A stretch of 64,000 bases of DNA from Nematopogon swammerdamellus (taxonomy: Eukaryota > Arthropoda > Insecta > Lepidoptera > Adelidae): NCBI GenBank assembly GCA_946902875.1, contig OX336351.1, forward strand, positions 310,001-374,000. The letters are read 5' to 3'. Under the pieces are notes generated by a model that worked only from the letters and a program-made list of their open reading frames with translations, searched no databases and was not told the DNA's origin. Both the position numbers and the translations under genes were made by a program. Positions 11,985 to 23,095 of the stretch are shown here, piece after piece. How positions within the stretch are numbered: position 1 is the stretch's first letter; every line of letters begins with the position of its first letter.

Positions 11985-12200
11985 TTAACCGACTTCTTAA
12001 ATAAAAAAAATGGCACCGACCTAAAAAAAAACAACTAATATTTTGATTCATATACAGATCCTTGAGTTGAAGGCGGTACAAAAGCACACCTGATTTTGTG
12101 CTTTCGTACCGCCTTCAACTCAAGGGTCCGAATATTAATCAAAATATTATTTAACACTTTTATAAGTTTTTTAAATCGGTGCAATGTTTTTTAAAACTTT
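11985..12200. mobile_element. Palindromic MITE with ACCGACTT ends
   Basis: Begins TTAACCGACTTCTTAAATAA and ends in the inverted partner TTATAAGTTTTTTAAATCGG. The centre is a strong hairpin: CCTTGAGTTGAAGGCGGTAC (about 12059) pairs with GTACCGCCTTCAACTCAAGG (about 12106) with little interruption. It is non-coding and typical of short fold-back elements. Confidence 0.65.
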
Positions 12201-13140
12201 TTATTTACTAAACTCCTAGACTCATACATAACATAACCATACTACGTGAGGTAGGTACCCTGTCGGCCGCTCCGCCACACTCGTAGCGAAGTGGTGAACT
12301 CACTCGACTTGGTCTTGTAACGAGCCGCAGTTGTAGGTTGTAGCTACAATGTAGGTACAAGCAGGTCCGAGGGGGCCCGGCCGGGAACACCGCGCGACAA
12401 CATTCCACCGCATCTCCTCCGCGCCGCACCACACCACCACACCACCACCTATCCTATCAGCCACCACGTGGCCCGGTAGGGCAAGCAAGGACTACACGAA
12501 CACACCGCACACAAATTGGGTAGTAGATAGAGTTGATAAATGCATGTACAAGCCTAGTTCACATTAGTAGAGTTAGCGGTAGAGTTAGTAGGGCGAGTAC
12601 TAAACAGCCCCCTCACTCTACCAATACATAGACGCAATCGGTAGAGTAGAGTACTAGAATTTGGTAGAGTAGAGTGGATAGCGCGGTGGTAGAGTAGACT
12701 ACTTTTTTCCCACACCACCCGCCTACTCTACTCTACCGGCCACTCGCCCGCGTGTGGACACGTTTTGACTAAATATTATCTCGCCCGCCCCGTGCACAGC
12801 CGGTAAGCCTAGCGTACTCTTTTCTATTCTGTGGCCTAGCCGCTAGTTCACCGTAACTAGTAACTCATGTGTGGCCGAGCGAGCTTCGTCAAACCATTCA
12901 TATTCTTTCTTACCGGCTAACATACGAGTAAGTTCTCTCTATAAAATAGTCCTCGGAGTACAGAACAATTTCATTGCTGGTACTCAGTTAGGTGTAATAA
13001 TCATGTTGCCTCTGTCTGCTGTGGCTCAAATATGATTGAGGGAGCCGATGATAGCTGGCCCTGGCGTGAGGCTCGATGAAGCGATGTTATTATAGTATGT
13101 ACATAAGTACTTACTTGTAATAATAACTATGAAAACAAAA
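12201..13140. other. Unassigned region with GTAGAGTAGAG repeats
   Basis: A GC-rich stretch at 12250-12490 is followed at 12560-12745 by many GGTAGAGTAGAG-like words in both orientations, suggesting a degenerate MITE. Open frames here are low-complexity shadows. No gene supported. Confidence 0.35.
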
Positions 13141-13147
13141 TACCCGG

Positions 13148-13262
13148 CGATGTTTCTTACCGGTTCTTCTTCGTGCGTGTAATCGAACCGGATAGAGATA
13201 GAACAGATTGTGACAAGTTCGAGTCTAACTGCCATATGAATGATCAATAAACAATACAATAC
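13148..13262 (+). mobile_element. LINE 3'-tail fragment
   Basis: GATGTTTCTTACCGGTTCTTC, GTGTAATCGAACCGGATAG and ATGAATGATCAATAAACAAT-like tail, parallel to the stretch at 7338-7465. Confidence 0.45.
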
Positions 13263-13539
13263 TCACTACATAGTATGTAGGTACCTAACCTACTCACAGA
13301 TAATGCAGATGCAAGCAAACCAACCGCAACGTAGAATTGGACACCCGCCCCGCCCCGCCCCGCCCCGCACAACCACGTCATACACTTATCAAGTAAAGTT
13401 ACCAACCTACAAACTCCTTGTTGCCCCTCGGACTTCAGACCGGTGCTTCACACCAACCAATACAAAGTTTCACACATTCCACGCGTAAATGTACGTAAGT
13501 ACCTGCGCGTATCAATATAATATAAATCTAAATCTGTAA

Positions 13540-14020
13540 GGGATGGTCATGGAATAAGTTACTTTGTTTTATGAGATAATGCGTTTGTAGACTCTATGTT
13601 TGATAATAAAACTAAATTGACGATTTTTAGAAATATTTTCTGTATGTATGTACATATATGTATGTTCCTCCATAACTCTTAAACCGATCATGCGAACTGT
13701 AAGGGATGGTCATGGAGGAAGTTACTTTGTTTTATGAGATACTGAGGTATGATACTAAAACTAAATTGACGATTTTTAGAAATATTTTCTGTATGTATGT
13801 TCATCCATAACTCTTAAACCGATCATCCGAATTCTATGAAACTTGGTACAATCACATTTAACTATACGGGACACAGGATAGGCTAAATTAGATTCAGTTC
13901 CTGTTACACTAAGATGTGGCTCTCATACAAACCGAATCGTTCCGAAATAACGGTAGCGGGCTTACTTACTATCTTCTTTTTTACGAATTTCACGCGAGCG
14001 AAGCCGCAGGCACAAGTTAG
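13540..14020 (+). mobile_element. Repeat with internal duplication and Helitron-like end
   Basis: The block from GTAAGGGATGGTCATGGA to AACTCTTAAACCGATCAT occurs twice (13536 and 13698). The sequence runs to TTTCACGCGAGCGAAGCCGCAGGCACAAGTTAGT near 13988-14019. A reverse-orientation copy lies at 30180-30425. The GCGAGCGAAG...GCAAAAGCTAGT end is very common in lepidopteran genomes. The CTAG|T terminus after a small hairpin is Helitron-like, but that class is inference. Confidence 0.55.
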
Positions 14021-15350
14021 TATATAATATACACAGACATGAGTAGTCAGACCGTGTCGTCTCGCACCGCGTAGCGTAGCGTACATGAGTACACAATGAA
14101 GGTACCAATATTCTTTGGTACCAATAATGTACAATAGAGACAATAATTTGAGGACCCAGTTGACACGATATTGGCCGCTCGAGCGCGGCGCGGAGGCGGC
14201 GGAGGCGGCGGAGGGGCGGCGGCGAGCGTGAGCGCGAGAGAGGCAAACCGGAAGCGGATGGCGCAGGCGCAGGCGAAGTCGTGCGTGCGTGCGAGTCACG
14301 TGATGTAGGTCAGTCGAGTCCGTTGCAGGCTACTAGACTGGATCGCCTAACCAAAGCCTAACTAATCATCAATCATTATTTACATACTAGTTTAGTTACA
14401 TTTGCTTCCTCACAGTTTTTAGGGTTCCGTAGCCAGCGACGACGCTGGCAGGGAAAAAATAATAATAATATTTAATGTTATTTTATGGGTATAAAATAGG
14501 TCAGGTGTCTGTCCGTTCGTCAGTCAGCCCGTCTGTCTGTCACAGCCTGTAGCTTTACTAGCTATACGTAGCAGTACTAAGTATAAACCGTTCAAGCTGT
14601 TGTGTTCAAGCTAACTTCTGTAATCTTGAAATGGAATGAATCGAAATGTCCGTATCCTCCGAGAGGGAACGAAACTTGCTTATGTGTAAGCAATGTCAGG
14701 GCTCCTCAACTTTAATGAATAGGGGCCGCAAAAACTAAGTTGAAATTAAAATATTATATTTTTAACAGGTCGAGTACATTTTATTATGAAAAGGTTTTTT
14801 TTTTGTGTACAATTTTCACTGTCCGAGACGATTATTCCAAAACGAAATGCTTAGGTAATAATTAAAAATGAAATGAAAAATGTATAAGACCCGACTGCTA
14901 AATAAATTCAAGCACAAAATTAATTTTACGACTCCCATCTGGATGGGCACACTCCATTAAACAAAAAACAGAAAATGGCACTCCAAATGATGCGAAAATA
15001 GATTCACCAAATGACAGCGTTGCACTAAAGTCGAAGATCAATTTCACGTTTCATTGGATTATGAACGGAATAACAGATAAATTTAAGAAACGCTTTCATC
15101 TTATATTTAAAGGCAGACAGATTACATTTATTTTTGCGATCCACACGGAACCCTGATGGAATAATGCAAAATACTGACTACATTTCTAGATAGTTTTGGT
15201 ACTATTGGAGTATGGGGCTGACATAGTCGCAAGGCGGCTAAAGTTCAATTCAAATAAAGAAAAAAAAATTAAGAAATAAAATATGTATATAAAGGAAACA
15301 GAGAAATATCAGTATTTATACGGATCTTTCATTGTTTCCTTTATTGTTGC
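14021..15350. other. Unassigned intergenic DNA
   Basis: A GC-rich simple stretch (GAGGCGGCGGAGGCGGCGG) lies near 14190. A fragment starting AGGGTTCCGTAGCC at 14422 with GTCTGTCTGTC repeats resembles the ends of the TIR element at 17560-19095. No exon supported. Confidence 0.3.
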
Positions 15351-15351
15351 C

Positions 15352-15432
15352 TCGATTAATACCCTCCTCTACTGCCGATGGGCCCGGATATGTTCGGTGA
15401 AGCCATCGCAAGCTTAGATCCACACCTTCTTC
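15352..15432 (+). mobile_element. Solo 3' end of the RLE-type LINE
   Basis: From CCTCGATTAATACCC to GATCCACACCTTC this matches the last ~80 bp of the RLE LINE at 39568-43269 and of its inverted copy at 48241. It reads CATCGCAAGC where the first copy reads CATCGAAAGC, so it is closer to the inverted copy. It is a severely 5'-truncated insertion. Confidence 0.85.
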
Positions 15433-16169
15433 CTTCTTATTAGCACTCTGATTTTAGTTTTTTCTTTTATTCATTTTAGCTCCAAACCATTGTGTATATT
15501 TTTGAAATCTCATTTTCGAGCTCTTGACATCGATACCCCGATACTCGATGGAGTAGGTATCGTTGCCAAGAACGGTGGTTTGAAGTAAAACTATTTTCAA
15601 TGTTTGACAATAATATTGGTGCATTACAGCCGCCATTTTGAATTTTTAAATGTTTTATAGCACTCCTGCAATTCAGACGAATCCAATGTCATAATACCTA
15701 TGTTAAAAAAATCCATCCAGAAGTTTAGTCTAGCTAGAGAGCGTGCCAAACAAACAGCAAACATACATACTTATATAAATGCACACACTCGAAAAACATA
15801 ACCCTCCTTTTTGTTTCGCGCATTCGGGTAAAATTAAAGACTTTTGAGAGCATATACATTTTAAATTCATACTTAGATGTTAACTGAACCCCTAACTAAC
15901 CCCTAACTGAGTTGTGAAGGATCACTTCAGAAGGATTTGGTTAATAATAAAAAAATAGTTGATAGCCTTAAATATTTCCTCATAGAAAGAAAAAAATAAT
16001 AATAAAAATAGTTGTTAGCCTTGATATTTCCTCATAGAAAGAAAAAAAAATTATTGTATGGGTACCTATTGTACTTCTTGGGTGGTACGGTACTTAGTGG
16101 TCAGAATGCCCGGATTTCACTTCACGCGGGAGACCGGGGTTCGGTACCTCGCCGGAGAGAACACTTTTT
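15433..16169. other. Unassigned AT-rich stretch
   Basis: Contains a local duplication: TAATAATAAAAA(A)TAGTTG, AGCCTT and ATATTTCCTCATAGAAAG occur at 15945 and 15998. No gene or recognised element. Confidence 0.35.
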
Positions 16170-16555
16170 GTCAGCTCAGTGGGTGCGATCACAACTTGGA
16201 TTGGATGGAGGGCCGTTTGTTTGACCGTTGGAGCGTGACTCGGATTGCACGTAAAACTGTAGGTTCTTCCCTTCTTACCTTCATCATCATCATCATCACC
16301 CTGCATCGGTCCACTGCTGGACATAGGCCTCTCCCAAGGCACGCCACCACACGCGGTCTCTCATCCATCCACTACTCGTATTATAGTGTGGTGTGTTAAC
16401 CCGCTCGGGTTTGTATCGGTCGAAACGGCTACGTAAATGGTTGGTGTTTTCCGTCCAGTTCTGTGTAGCCGGCACGAACGAACAAAGTGAAGCACTGACA
16501 TGGCACCTAGCTACCCTAGATGTTATGGGCCGACGTCACGGGTGAACCTAGCGGG
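16170..16555 (+). mobile_element. 5S-related SINE (copy 3) split by an RTE tail
   Basis: GTCAGCTCAGTGGGTGCGAT through ACGTAAAACTGTAGGTTC (to ~16277) and then AACCCGCTCGGGTTTGTATC to ACGTCACGGGTG (16395-16555) are the two halves of one diverged SINE copy. They are separated by the RTE tail at about 16281-16380, which inserted later. Confidence 0.7.
16281..16380 (-). mobile_element. RTE LINE 3' tail nested in a SINE
   Basis: Plus-strand CATCATCATCATCATCACC followed by GGTCCACTGCTGGACATAGG and CACACGCGGTCTCTCATCC. This is the minus-strand copy of the 3' end of the RTE at 46000-46095. Confidence 0.8.
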
Positions 16556-17555
16556 TGATGGATAAGGCAGCCAGCCAGCCAGCCAGCCAGCCACCAACCA
16601 GACCACCACATGTATATAGTTGACATCGCCCGCGAATGCCAGAAACTGAAGTCGCAATAACCACGTAAGCTCCACTGGACTGAAGTAGAGGTAGCAGCGG
16701 TAGTAACTACTATAATGTAGTCACTGAAAGAAATATTTTGCCCTTTCAGACAGAACAAAGGTCGCGTTCGTCACGCACGCGCGCTGTCGTCGCTGAGGTG
16801 GTGCCGGCCGCCCCGCCGCCGCCCGCCGCGCCGGCGAAGTGAAGTAGAACGGTTATCTACCGTGACAATTGCGAAAATGACAGTTGCCGTACCGAACGAA
16901 ACGAATATTTCAAAATGTCTACTATCTCGCCGCAGTACGGGGGGGGGGGGGGGGAGGGGGGGGGGGGGGGGCAGTAGCGAGCTGAATGTGCAAGGTAACG
17001 GAAGCTCGCTCTACATTTACATTTGGGCACAGTTTAATTTTCATTGTAGTAACATTAAAAGACCAAACTGTACTGGCATACTCGTAATTTCAGGGCGATG
17101 GAAAATACCAGATTCGTGGTATTTTGTGTGTTGATTTTAATTTCTAGAGTTCCCTACCCGTACGGGACTCTACTACTCCGCGCCACCGCCCGCCGTCCGT
17201 AAGAGGTGAAATTTTCACAAAATATATGTTATATGTATCTAACTATGTCTTGTCTTGTTACTTAAATAGCTATATAGCGGATATTCTACCTAACAAATAA
17301 TTTAAAAAAAAACGTAAAACAAGAGACGTATTTTTTTCGATGTTTTTCTGTTTTAGCTTTATCGTAAAAACGGTAATAATACTTAGCTACAAGCGTCAAA
17401 CTTGGTGTGATTATAGTTCAAACTCTAACTAAACTAAAACAACAACTCAATATTGGTATATCTTTATTGTCACGTTATCTTATTCTATTTACATATCTAT
17501 ATTAATTCTATCTATACAATTTAAAAAATACTTACAAAATTAATATCTACAGAAA
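16556..17555. other. Simple repeats and GC-rich patch
   Basis: CAGC repeats lie at 16568-16594 and a GC-rich patch at 16795-16845. Two near-continuous G runs (16939-16954 and 16956-16971) are separated by one A. The long G tract is prone to G-quadruplex formation and to sequencing error. No gene supported. Confidence 0.4.
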
Positions 17556-17559
17556 AAAA

Positions 17560-19095
17560 CAAAAAAAGTCGGCAAGTGCGAGTTGGACTCGCGCACCGAG
17601 GGTTCCGTATCATCAGCATCACTCAATATATTTGTAGGTAGTATGTATGTACAAAAACAATTGTTTTGGAAAATCCCGAACCGCCTAAATAAACACTACA
17701 GCAATGGTTTTTGACTGTGCGGCATTCGTGAAGTTGAAATATACAAAAATATATTTCTTATATGACATAACGACATATCCTTTTCGGATTTTATCTTTAC
17801 TTGTGAGACCTTGCTTCTTGCCAAATTTCATTACTCTAGCTAGGTCAACGGTAAGTACCCTATAGGTTTTGATTTCATTTGAGTGAGTTTGCAATTATTA
17901 AAATTTCCCATAAATAGCCGTATCTTTTGATTATATTGATTTAGAAGCTTTCATTTTCTATAGTTCGAAGGGATCGCAGACGTTAGTATTTCATATTAAT
18001 TTCAATTTGTTATCTTTATCCGTTCCTGAGAAAAAGGGACCTTGACATACAAAACAAAAAAATTTTTTTTTATGTCAATAACTACAATTTTACAATTTTC
18101 GGACTTTTTCCTTTACTTGTGCTGTAAGACCTTGCTTCTTACCAAATTTTATGATTCTATGTTAACAGGAAAAACCCTATAGGTTTTGATTTGCTTTGAG
18201 TGAGTTTGCGAGTATGAAATATGACATAGATGGCCGTATCTTTTGATTGCGTTGATTTAGAAGCTTTAATATTCTACACCTTAAAGAGATCGTAGATCTT
18301 AGTATTTCATATTAATTTCAATTTATTATCTTTATCCGTTCCTGAGAAAAAGGGACCTTGACATACAAAACAAAAAATTTTTTTTTTATGTCAATAACTA
18401 CAATTTTACAATTTTCGGATTGTTTCCTTTACTTGTGCTGTAAGACCTTGCTTCTTACCAAATTTTATGATTCTATGTTAACAGGAAATACCCTATAGGT
18501 TTTGATTTGTTTTGAGTGAGTTTGCGAGTATGAAATATGACATAGATAGCCGTATCTTTTGATTACGTTGATTTAGAAGCTTGAATATTCTACACCTTAA
18601 AGAGATCGTAGATCTTAGTATTTCATATTAATTTCAATTTGTTATCTTGATCCGTTCCTGAGAAAAAGGGACCTTGACATACAAAACAAAGTAAATTTTT
18701 TTTTAATGTCAGATATCTATAAATTTACAATTTTCGATTTTTTCCTTTACTTGTGCTATGAGAACTTGCTTCTTACCAAATTTCATTATTCTTGGTTAAC
18801 GGGAAGTACTCTATAGGTTTTGATTTGGTTTGCCGGTAGCAAAATATGTGACTTAAATGGGCGTATCTAGTGATTGCGTGGACCTATAAGCTTAATTTTT
18901 TTACACCTCCGAGGAAACGTAGACCTTAGTATTTGATATTAATTTCAACTTTATACCTCTACCTGTTCCTGAGAAAAAAGGTCTTGACAGACCGACAGAC
19001 ACCCAGCCAGCCAGACAGACAGACAGACAGACGGACAACAAAGTGATCCTATAAGGGTTCCGTTTTTTCCTCCTTTGAGGTACGGAACCCTAAAA
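17560..19095. mobile_element. TIR-bounded element with ~316-bp tandem array
   Basis: The left part holds CGAGGGTTCCGTATC (near 17597) and the right end holds its inverted match GGTACGGAACCCTAAAA (near 19078). Between them four units of about 316 bp repeat; the landmark CTTTACTTGTG starts at 17795, 18111, 18427 and 18745. Other shared words are CCGTATCTTTTGATT and GAGAAAAAGGGACCTTGACA. A CAGA repeat lies near 19010-19030. No intact coding frame. The GGGTTCCGTA ends are common in Lepidoptera; the class is not certain. Confidence 0.7.
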
Positions 19096-19819
19096 ATGAG
19101 TGTAATGAAATGAAAAACATTAGTAGTTTTAATTTCATCTGAAATTCGGCTGTCATTTCCCAGAAATAGTAGAGATCTCCGAGTAAAGAAGTAGAGATAT
19201 AGTTACGGGTAGGTACTTACCTACAATTTCATCAAAGTTGCTACGAGTACCTAACCTACTTTCAAATAAAATGCATCGAGCGGCGATGTATATAAAATGA
19301 TAAAGTTTTCCTCAAGCTGCGGTCGGAGCGGACTCCGTAAACTCCGTTCGGAGCGAGTCTCGGTTGCAGCAGAGTCAGCAGAGCCAGGCCCCTTCAAGGC
19401 GGAGTTAGTTATGTATGTACGACGCGCGGGTAAAACCGAATCGACGAGACTTGCATAATGCAATACCTAGAACGTTGTGTTGTGTGTGCGCGGCGCGCGC
19501 GCCTTATATATAAATAATGCACAACTCTCTCTATCAGATATTATTTGGAACTAGAGTTTAAAGATACATCACTTTATGTTACATCCTTCTCAAGGTTTTG
19601 TGGTGCCCATACTTTATTCTATGAAGATCTACATAAACATCCTACAAATATAAATTAAAGGTTGCGACTTGCGGCGAGATCGACACTTGTACCAAAAGTT
19701 TTCGTTGTTCAATAATGTATAGGTAGTAATGTTTGTTAGGCTTATTATAATAAATATTCAAAGTGAAGTATGGGTACAATTATTTTTTTTATTTTACGAT
19801 AAATAAACCGTACGTATTA
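19096..19819. other. Unassigned intergenic stretch
   Basis: A GC-richer patch lies at 19310-19450. Otherwise AT-rich without a recognised repeat or exon. Confidence 0.3.
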
Positions 19820-20294
19820 TACAGGGTGTATTAGGATAGGTTTTCGAAACTTCAGGGTTCGAAAGGGGCCCATATTTGAAGACGAAAAGCTCTGAAACTT
19901 TTTCCCAGATTCGATCATTTTACAGTACTTTTTGGTGAAAATCTATTCTTCAAGATTTGGTGGATGGTTAACGTCCGCCTTTATTAAATAAAAAATAAAT
20001 TCTAACTCATGAATAAAAATGGGTAGGTTGCATACATAACTAGTACAATTGAACTGCGTGTAGGTAAATTCCAAACACTGAAAGTTCAAAAATGACCTCA
20101 AAAGAAAAAGAGGACTGAATTAGTTCACTGCACTCTCCAGTCTCACTGTCCATCGAATTTTTATTACAATTTCCAACTTTTGCATGACAAAAAAACAACG
20201 GAATTTTGATTAGAGTGATAAGGATTTGTTTCTTCTAATAATGAGTACTTTCTATTCCTGAAGTTTCTCAAACCTATCCTGATACACCTTGTAT
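19820..20294. mobile_element. MITE with ACAGGGTGTATTAGGATAGG ends
   Basis: Left end TACAGGGTGTATTAGGATAG and right end (reverse complement) TACAAGGTGTATCAGGATAG form imperfect terminal inverted repeats of about 25 bp, flanked by TA. The 475-bp body is AT-rich and non-coding. Confidence 0.75.
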
Positions 20295-21555
20295 ATATAG
20301 TTATGTGTATCTCTATTTACAGAGTGATTCTCCCGATGTCGCATTTTGACTTTCGGAAACACTGCCGAAGGGGAGCATCGTGCTCACGGAGGAGCGCGGT
20401 AGAGTACTCACAGTGGAGTTATTGTTAGATCTAATTTATAATAAAATATACGTGTAGCCTGTCAACTTCGATGCCTTAGTAGGTATGTATGTGCCCACAT
20501 GTTTGTGGCGACTGGCGGCGGCCAATTTCCTTTAATCTCTCCTCCGTATTGCCACAGATTACTTAATAGTTACTTCGTAACAGATAAATCCACAGATCAG
20601 AGAAGTATTGATAAATCACTCCATACAAAATGTTCCTACCTTCGGGATTTAATAGCCTACTGCTTCACGTCGCCAATCGCTGCGTGAGAAAATGTACCTT
20701 AATGATCGAGTGTAAAGTGATTATTGCTTTGCAGCTGCGCGCAGTTGCGTGGGCAAGCGTCTATGTATACTTCGCGCGGCTGACGAATTTTCACTGAAAT
20801 AGACCGCCGGCGCCGGCGGCGCGGCGGCCCGCCGGGCGGTAGGTAGTTAGCGCGCGCAAGTACATAGAGTGCGTGAGGCCTGGTATTACACTATTTCCAA
20901 CTCGATGTCTCCGGTCTTGCCGCCTCCGCCGCCTCCGCCTCTGCCTCCGCCGCGCCGCCTCCGCCTCCGCCTCCGCCGCCGCCGCCGCCCCGTAGAGACA
21001 AATTTCTATAAAAAATAAATATTCCTTTGTTGAGCGTCGTGTTTATCTTGTTTATCTTCTCATCACGGTGAAGTTCGCCGCAGAAACCACAAAAATCAAA
21101 TAAACATCTACATCCGCTGGCCTTCTCACACCGGATAACCACCTATAACAAACAACGAGCAATAATTGTCTACCGCACGCACCAAAGCAAGCCGAGCCGC
21201 CGACGACGCCGCGCTGCCGTCACGCTCACGCGGGTGGGCGGCGCGGCGGAGTCGTCGAACCGTCATCGCTTCAAGTTCATCCATCCATTGTCCTCACTCT
21301 CAGATAAAACATTAAGGCACATTAAGGTAATGCGAGGACATAATCGGGAAGGCTTAGGAGTATTTTAATTACCTACGGAGAAATTCGATACCTACATTTA
21401 CATTATACGCTAACTAAATGCTAGAGTTCTGTGAAGCTGACAAAAAGGTCTTGACTGAAATTATGAAAGTAGTGAGTAAGGTGGCATAACTAATGTTTGC
21501 CACCGCAGTAATAAATAGGTCCTACTAGGCATCTACTAGCCTACGATACGTTTTG
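20295..21555. other. Unassigned DNA with GC-rich islands
   Basis: GC-rich patches at 20805-20860, 20915-20995 (CCGCCTCCGCCTCCGCC-type runs) and 21190-21255. Open frames are low-complexity. These patches could mark promoters or UTRs of an unseen gene, but no exon can be supported. Confidence 0.3.
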
Positions 21556-21729
21556 ATGTCTTCCTGTATTTTAAAATTTTAGCTTCGAAAAAGTTTTTGA
21601 AGTGAAAACTTCTTTAGCGGCGCTTGTCACTTTTTTTGGATGGGTAAAAAATGTTAAACTCGCGTCAGATCTGATTCGCGTCAGATCCGTAGCGAATCAA
21701 GGGAATCCGATATTCGTTTGGTCGTTTAT

Positions 21730-21845
21730 GTGATTTCGTGGCTCAATGGTAAGAGTGTAGGATTTGTATTTTTTGACCATGGGTTCGAATCCCTCAATGT
21801 TTTTTTTTCTTTTGTTTTCTTTTTTAAGCAATGTTACGGTGTTTA
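21730..21845 (+). repeat. tRNA-like SINE head (copy 1)
   Basis: GATTTCGTGGCTCAATGGTAAG provides an A-box-like sequence and GGGTTCGAATCCCTCAA a perfect B box, about 40 bp apart, followed by a T-run that would stop RNA polymerase III. The ends do not pair well enough for a genuine tRNA. A second copy at 22836 supports a mobile, tRNA-derived origin. Confidence 0.6.
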
Positions 21846-22149
21846 AATTTTTTTAGGGTCTTTTAGTTTTTTTTTATAACCACTTAATATTTATTTACGA
21901 AAATACAAAACGTTTTTGAAGTGAAAACTTTTTTAGCGGCGCTTGGGTATAAAATTTTAAACTCGCGACATCGCGTCCTCGAAAAGCGAAATGTAACCTT
22001 AAGTCTTAAGTTACAGCGGCACGGGATCAATTTTGTTCGCGCATCGCGTCATTGTCAGATCTCGAAAAGCGAAATGTAACCTTAAGTCATTGCATTAAGG
22101 GTTAAGTTAGAGTGGCACGGGATCTGCCGGCACTCCCGGAGTGCAACTG

Positions 22150-22625
22150 TTAAGTGGGGTTCGGTAACACGTTTATGTCTGTCCATTCTACTAAGTTCTG
22201 CAAAATGAATGTAGGGTTCCGTAACAAATGCATGTCTGTCCGTTCTACTAAATTTAACATTCAAAATGAATGTAGGGTTCCGTAACAAATGCATGTCTGT
22301 CCGTATTACTAAATTTTTGCAATTTTCAACCAAGGTCCTCCGACGGTTATTTTATAATAAAAGTAGGGTTCCGTAACACGTTTATGTCTGTCCATTCTAC
22401 TAAGTTCTGCAAAATGAATGTAGGGTTCCATAACAAATGCATGTCTGTCCGTTCTACTAAATTTAACATTTATTTCAAAATGAATGGTCCTACGACGGTT
22501 ATTTTATAATAAAAGTAGGGTTCCGTAACACGTTTATGTCTGTCCATTCTACTAAGTTCTGCAAAATGAATGTAGGGTTCCGTAACAAATGCTTGTCTGT
22601 CCGTTCTACTAAATTTAACATTAAT
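22150..22625. repeat. Tandem GTAGGGTTCCGTAAC array
   Basis: Alternating ~60-bp modules: GTTCCGTAACACGTTTATG with CTAAGTTCTGCAAAATGAATG, and GTTCCGTAACAAATGCATG with CTACTAAATTTAACATT. They repeat over at least three cycles (22156, 22367, 22515), with GGTCCTACGACGGTTATTTT spacers. Confidence 0.7.
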
Positions 22626-22835
22626 ATTTTTTTTAAGCAATGTTACGGTGTTGTTTTCACTTCTGCCGGCACTCCCGGAGTGCAACTGTGGCTTTTTATT
22701 TACAAAATACTATTAACACTGCCCTCTATCGAGCGAGAGCTTCACATAACTAATGCTACAACTCAAATAATATTTATTATATCAACTAGATGGCGGTACG
22801 TACGGTTATAAATAGCAAACAGCAACTCGTTTATG

Positions 22836-22985
22836 TGATTTCGTGGCTCAATGGTAAGAGTGTAGGATTTGTATGGGTGGGTGTACCATGGGTTCGAATC
22901 CCTCAAGATTTTTTTTTTTCTCTTGTTTTCTTTTTTAAGCAATGTTACGGTGTTTAAATTTTTTTAGGGTGTTTAGTTTTTTTTA
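22836..22985 (+). repeat. tRNA-like SINE head (copy 2)
   Basis: GATTTCGTGGCTCAATGGTAAG at 22836 and GGGTTCGAATCCCTCAAG at about 22890, followed by a long T-run and the same TTAAGCAATGTTACGG tail as copy 1. The inter-box segment differs (GGGTGGGTGTACCAT). Confidence 0.6.
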
Positions 22986-23095
22986 TAATCACCTAAGAAT
23001 TATTTTCGGAAATACAAAAAGTTTTCACTTCTGCCGGCACTCCCGGAGTGCAACTGAGGCTTTTTATTTTTTCGATCGCTTCAGTATAGCCCCCC

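Larger units (their letters stand above)
21560..23095. repeat. Repeat block with tRNA-like modules
   Basis: A mosaic of recurring pieces: GTGAAAACTTCTTTAGCGGCGCTTG (21603, 21922), TCTGCCGGCACTCCCGGAGTGCAACTG (22122, 22664, 23031), AAGCAATGTTACGGTGTTTAAA (21827, 22939; a partial at 22635) and the tRNA-like modules listed separately. The GCACTCC-C-GGAGTGC piece is itself a small palindrome. The block looks like several copies of one composite element. Confidence 0.6.
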
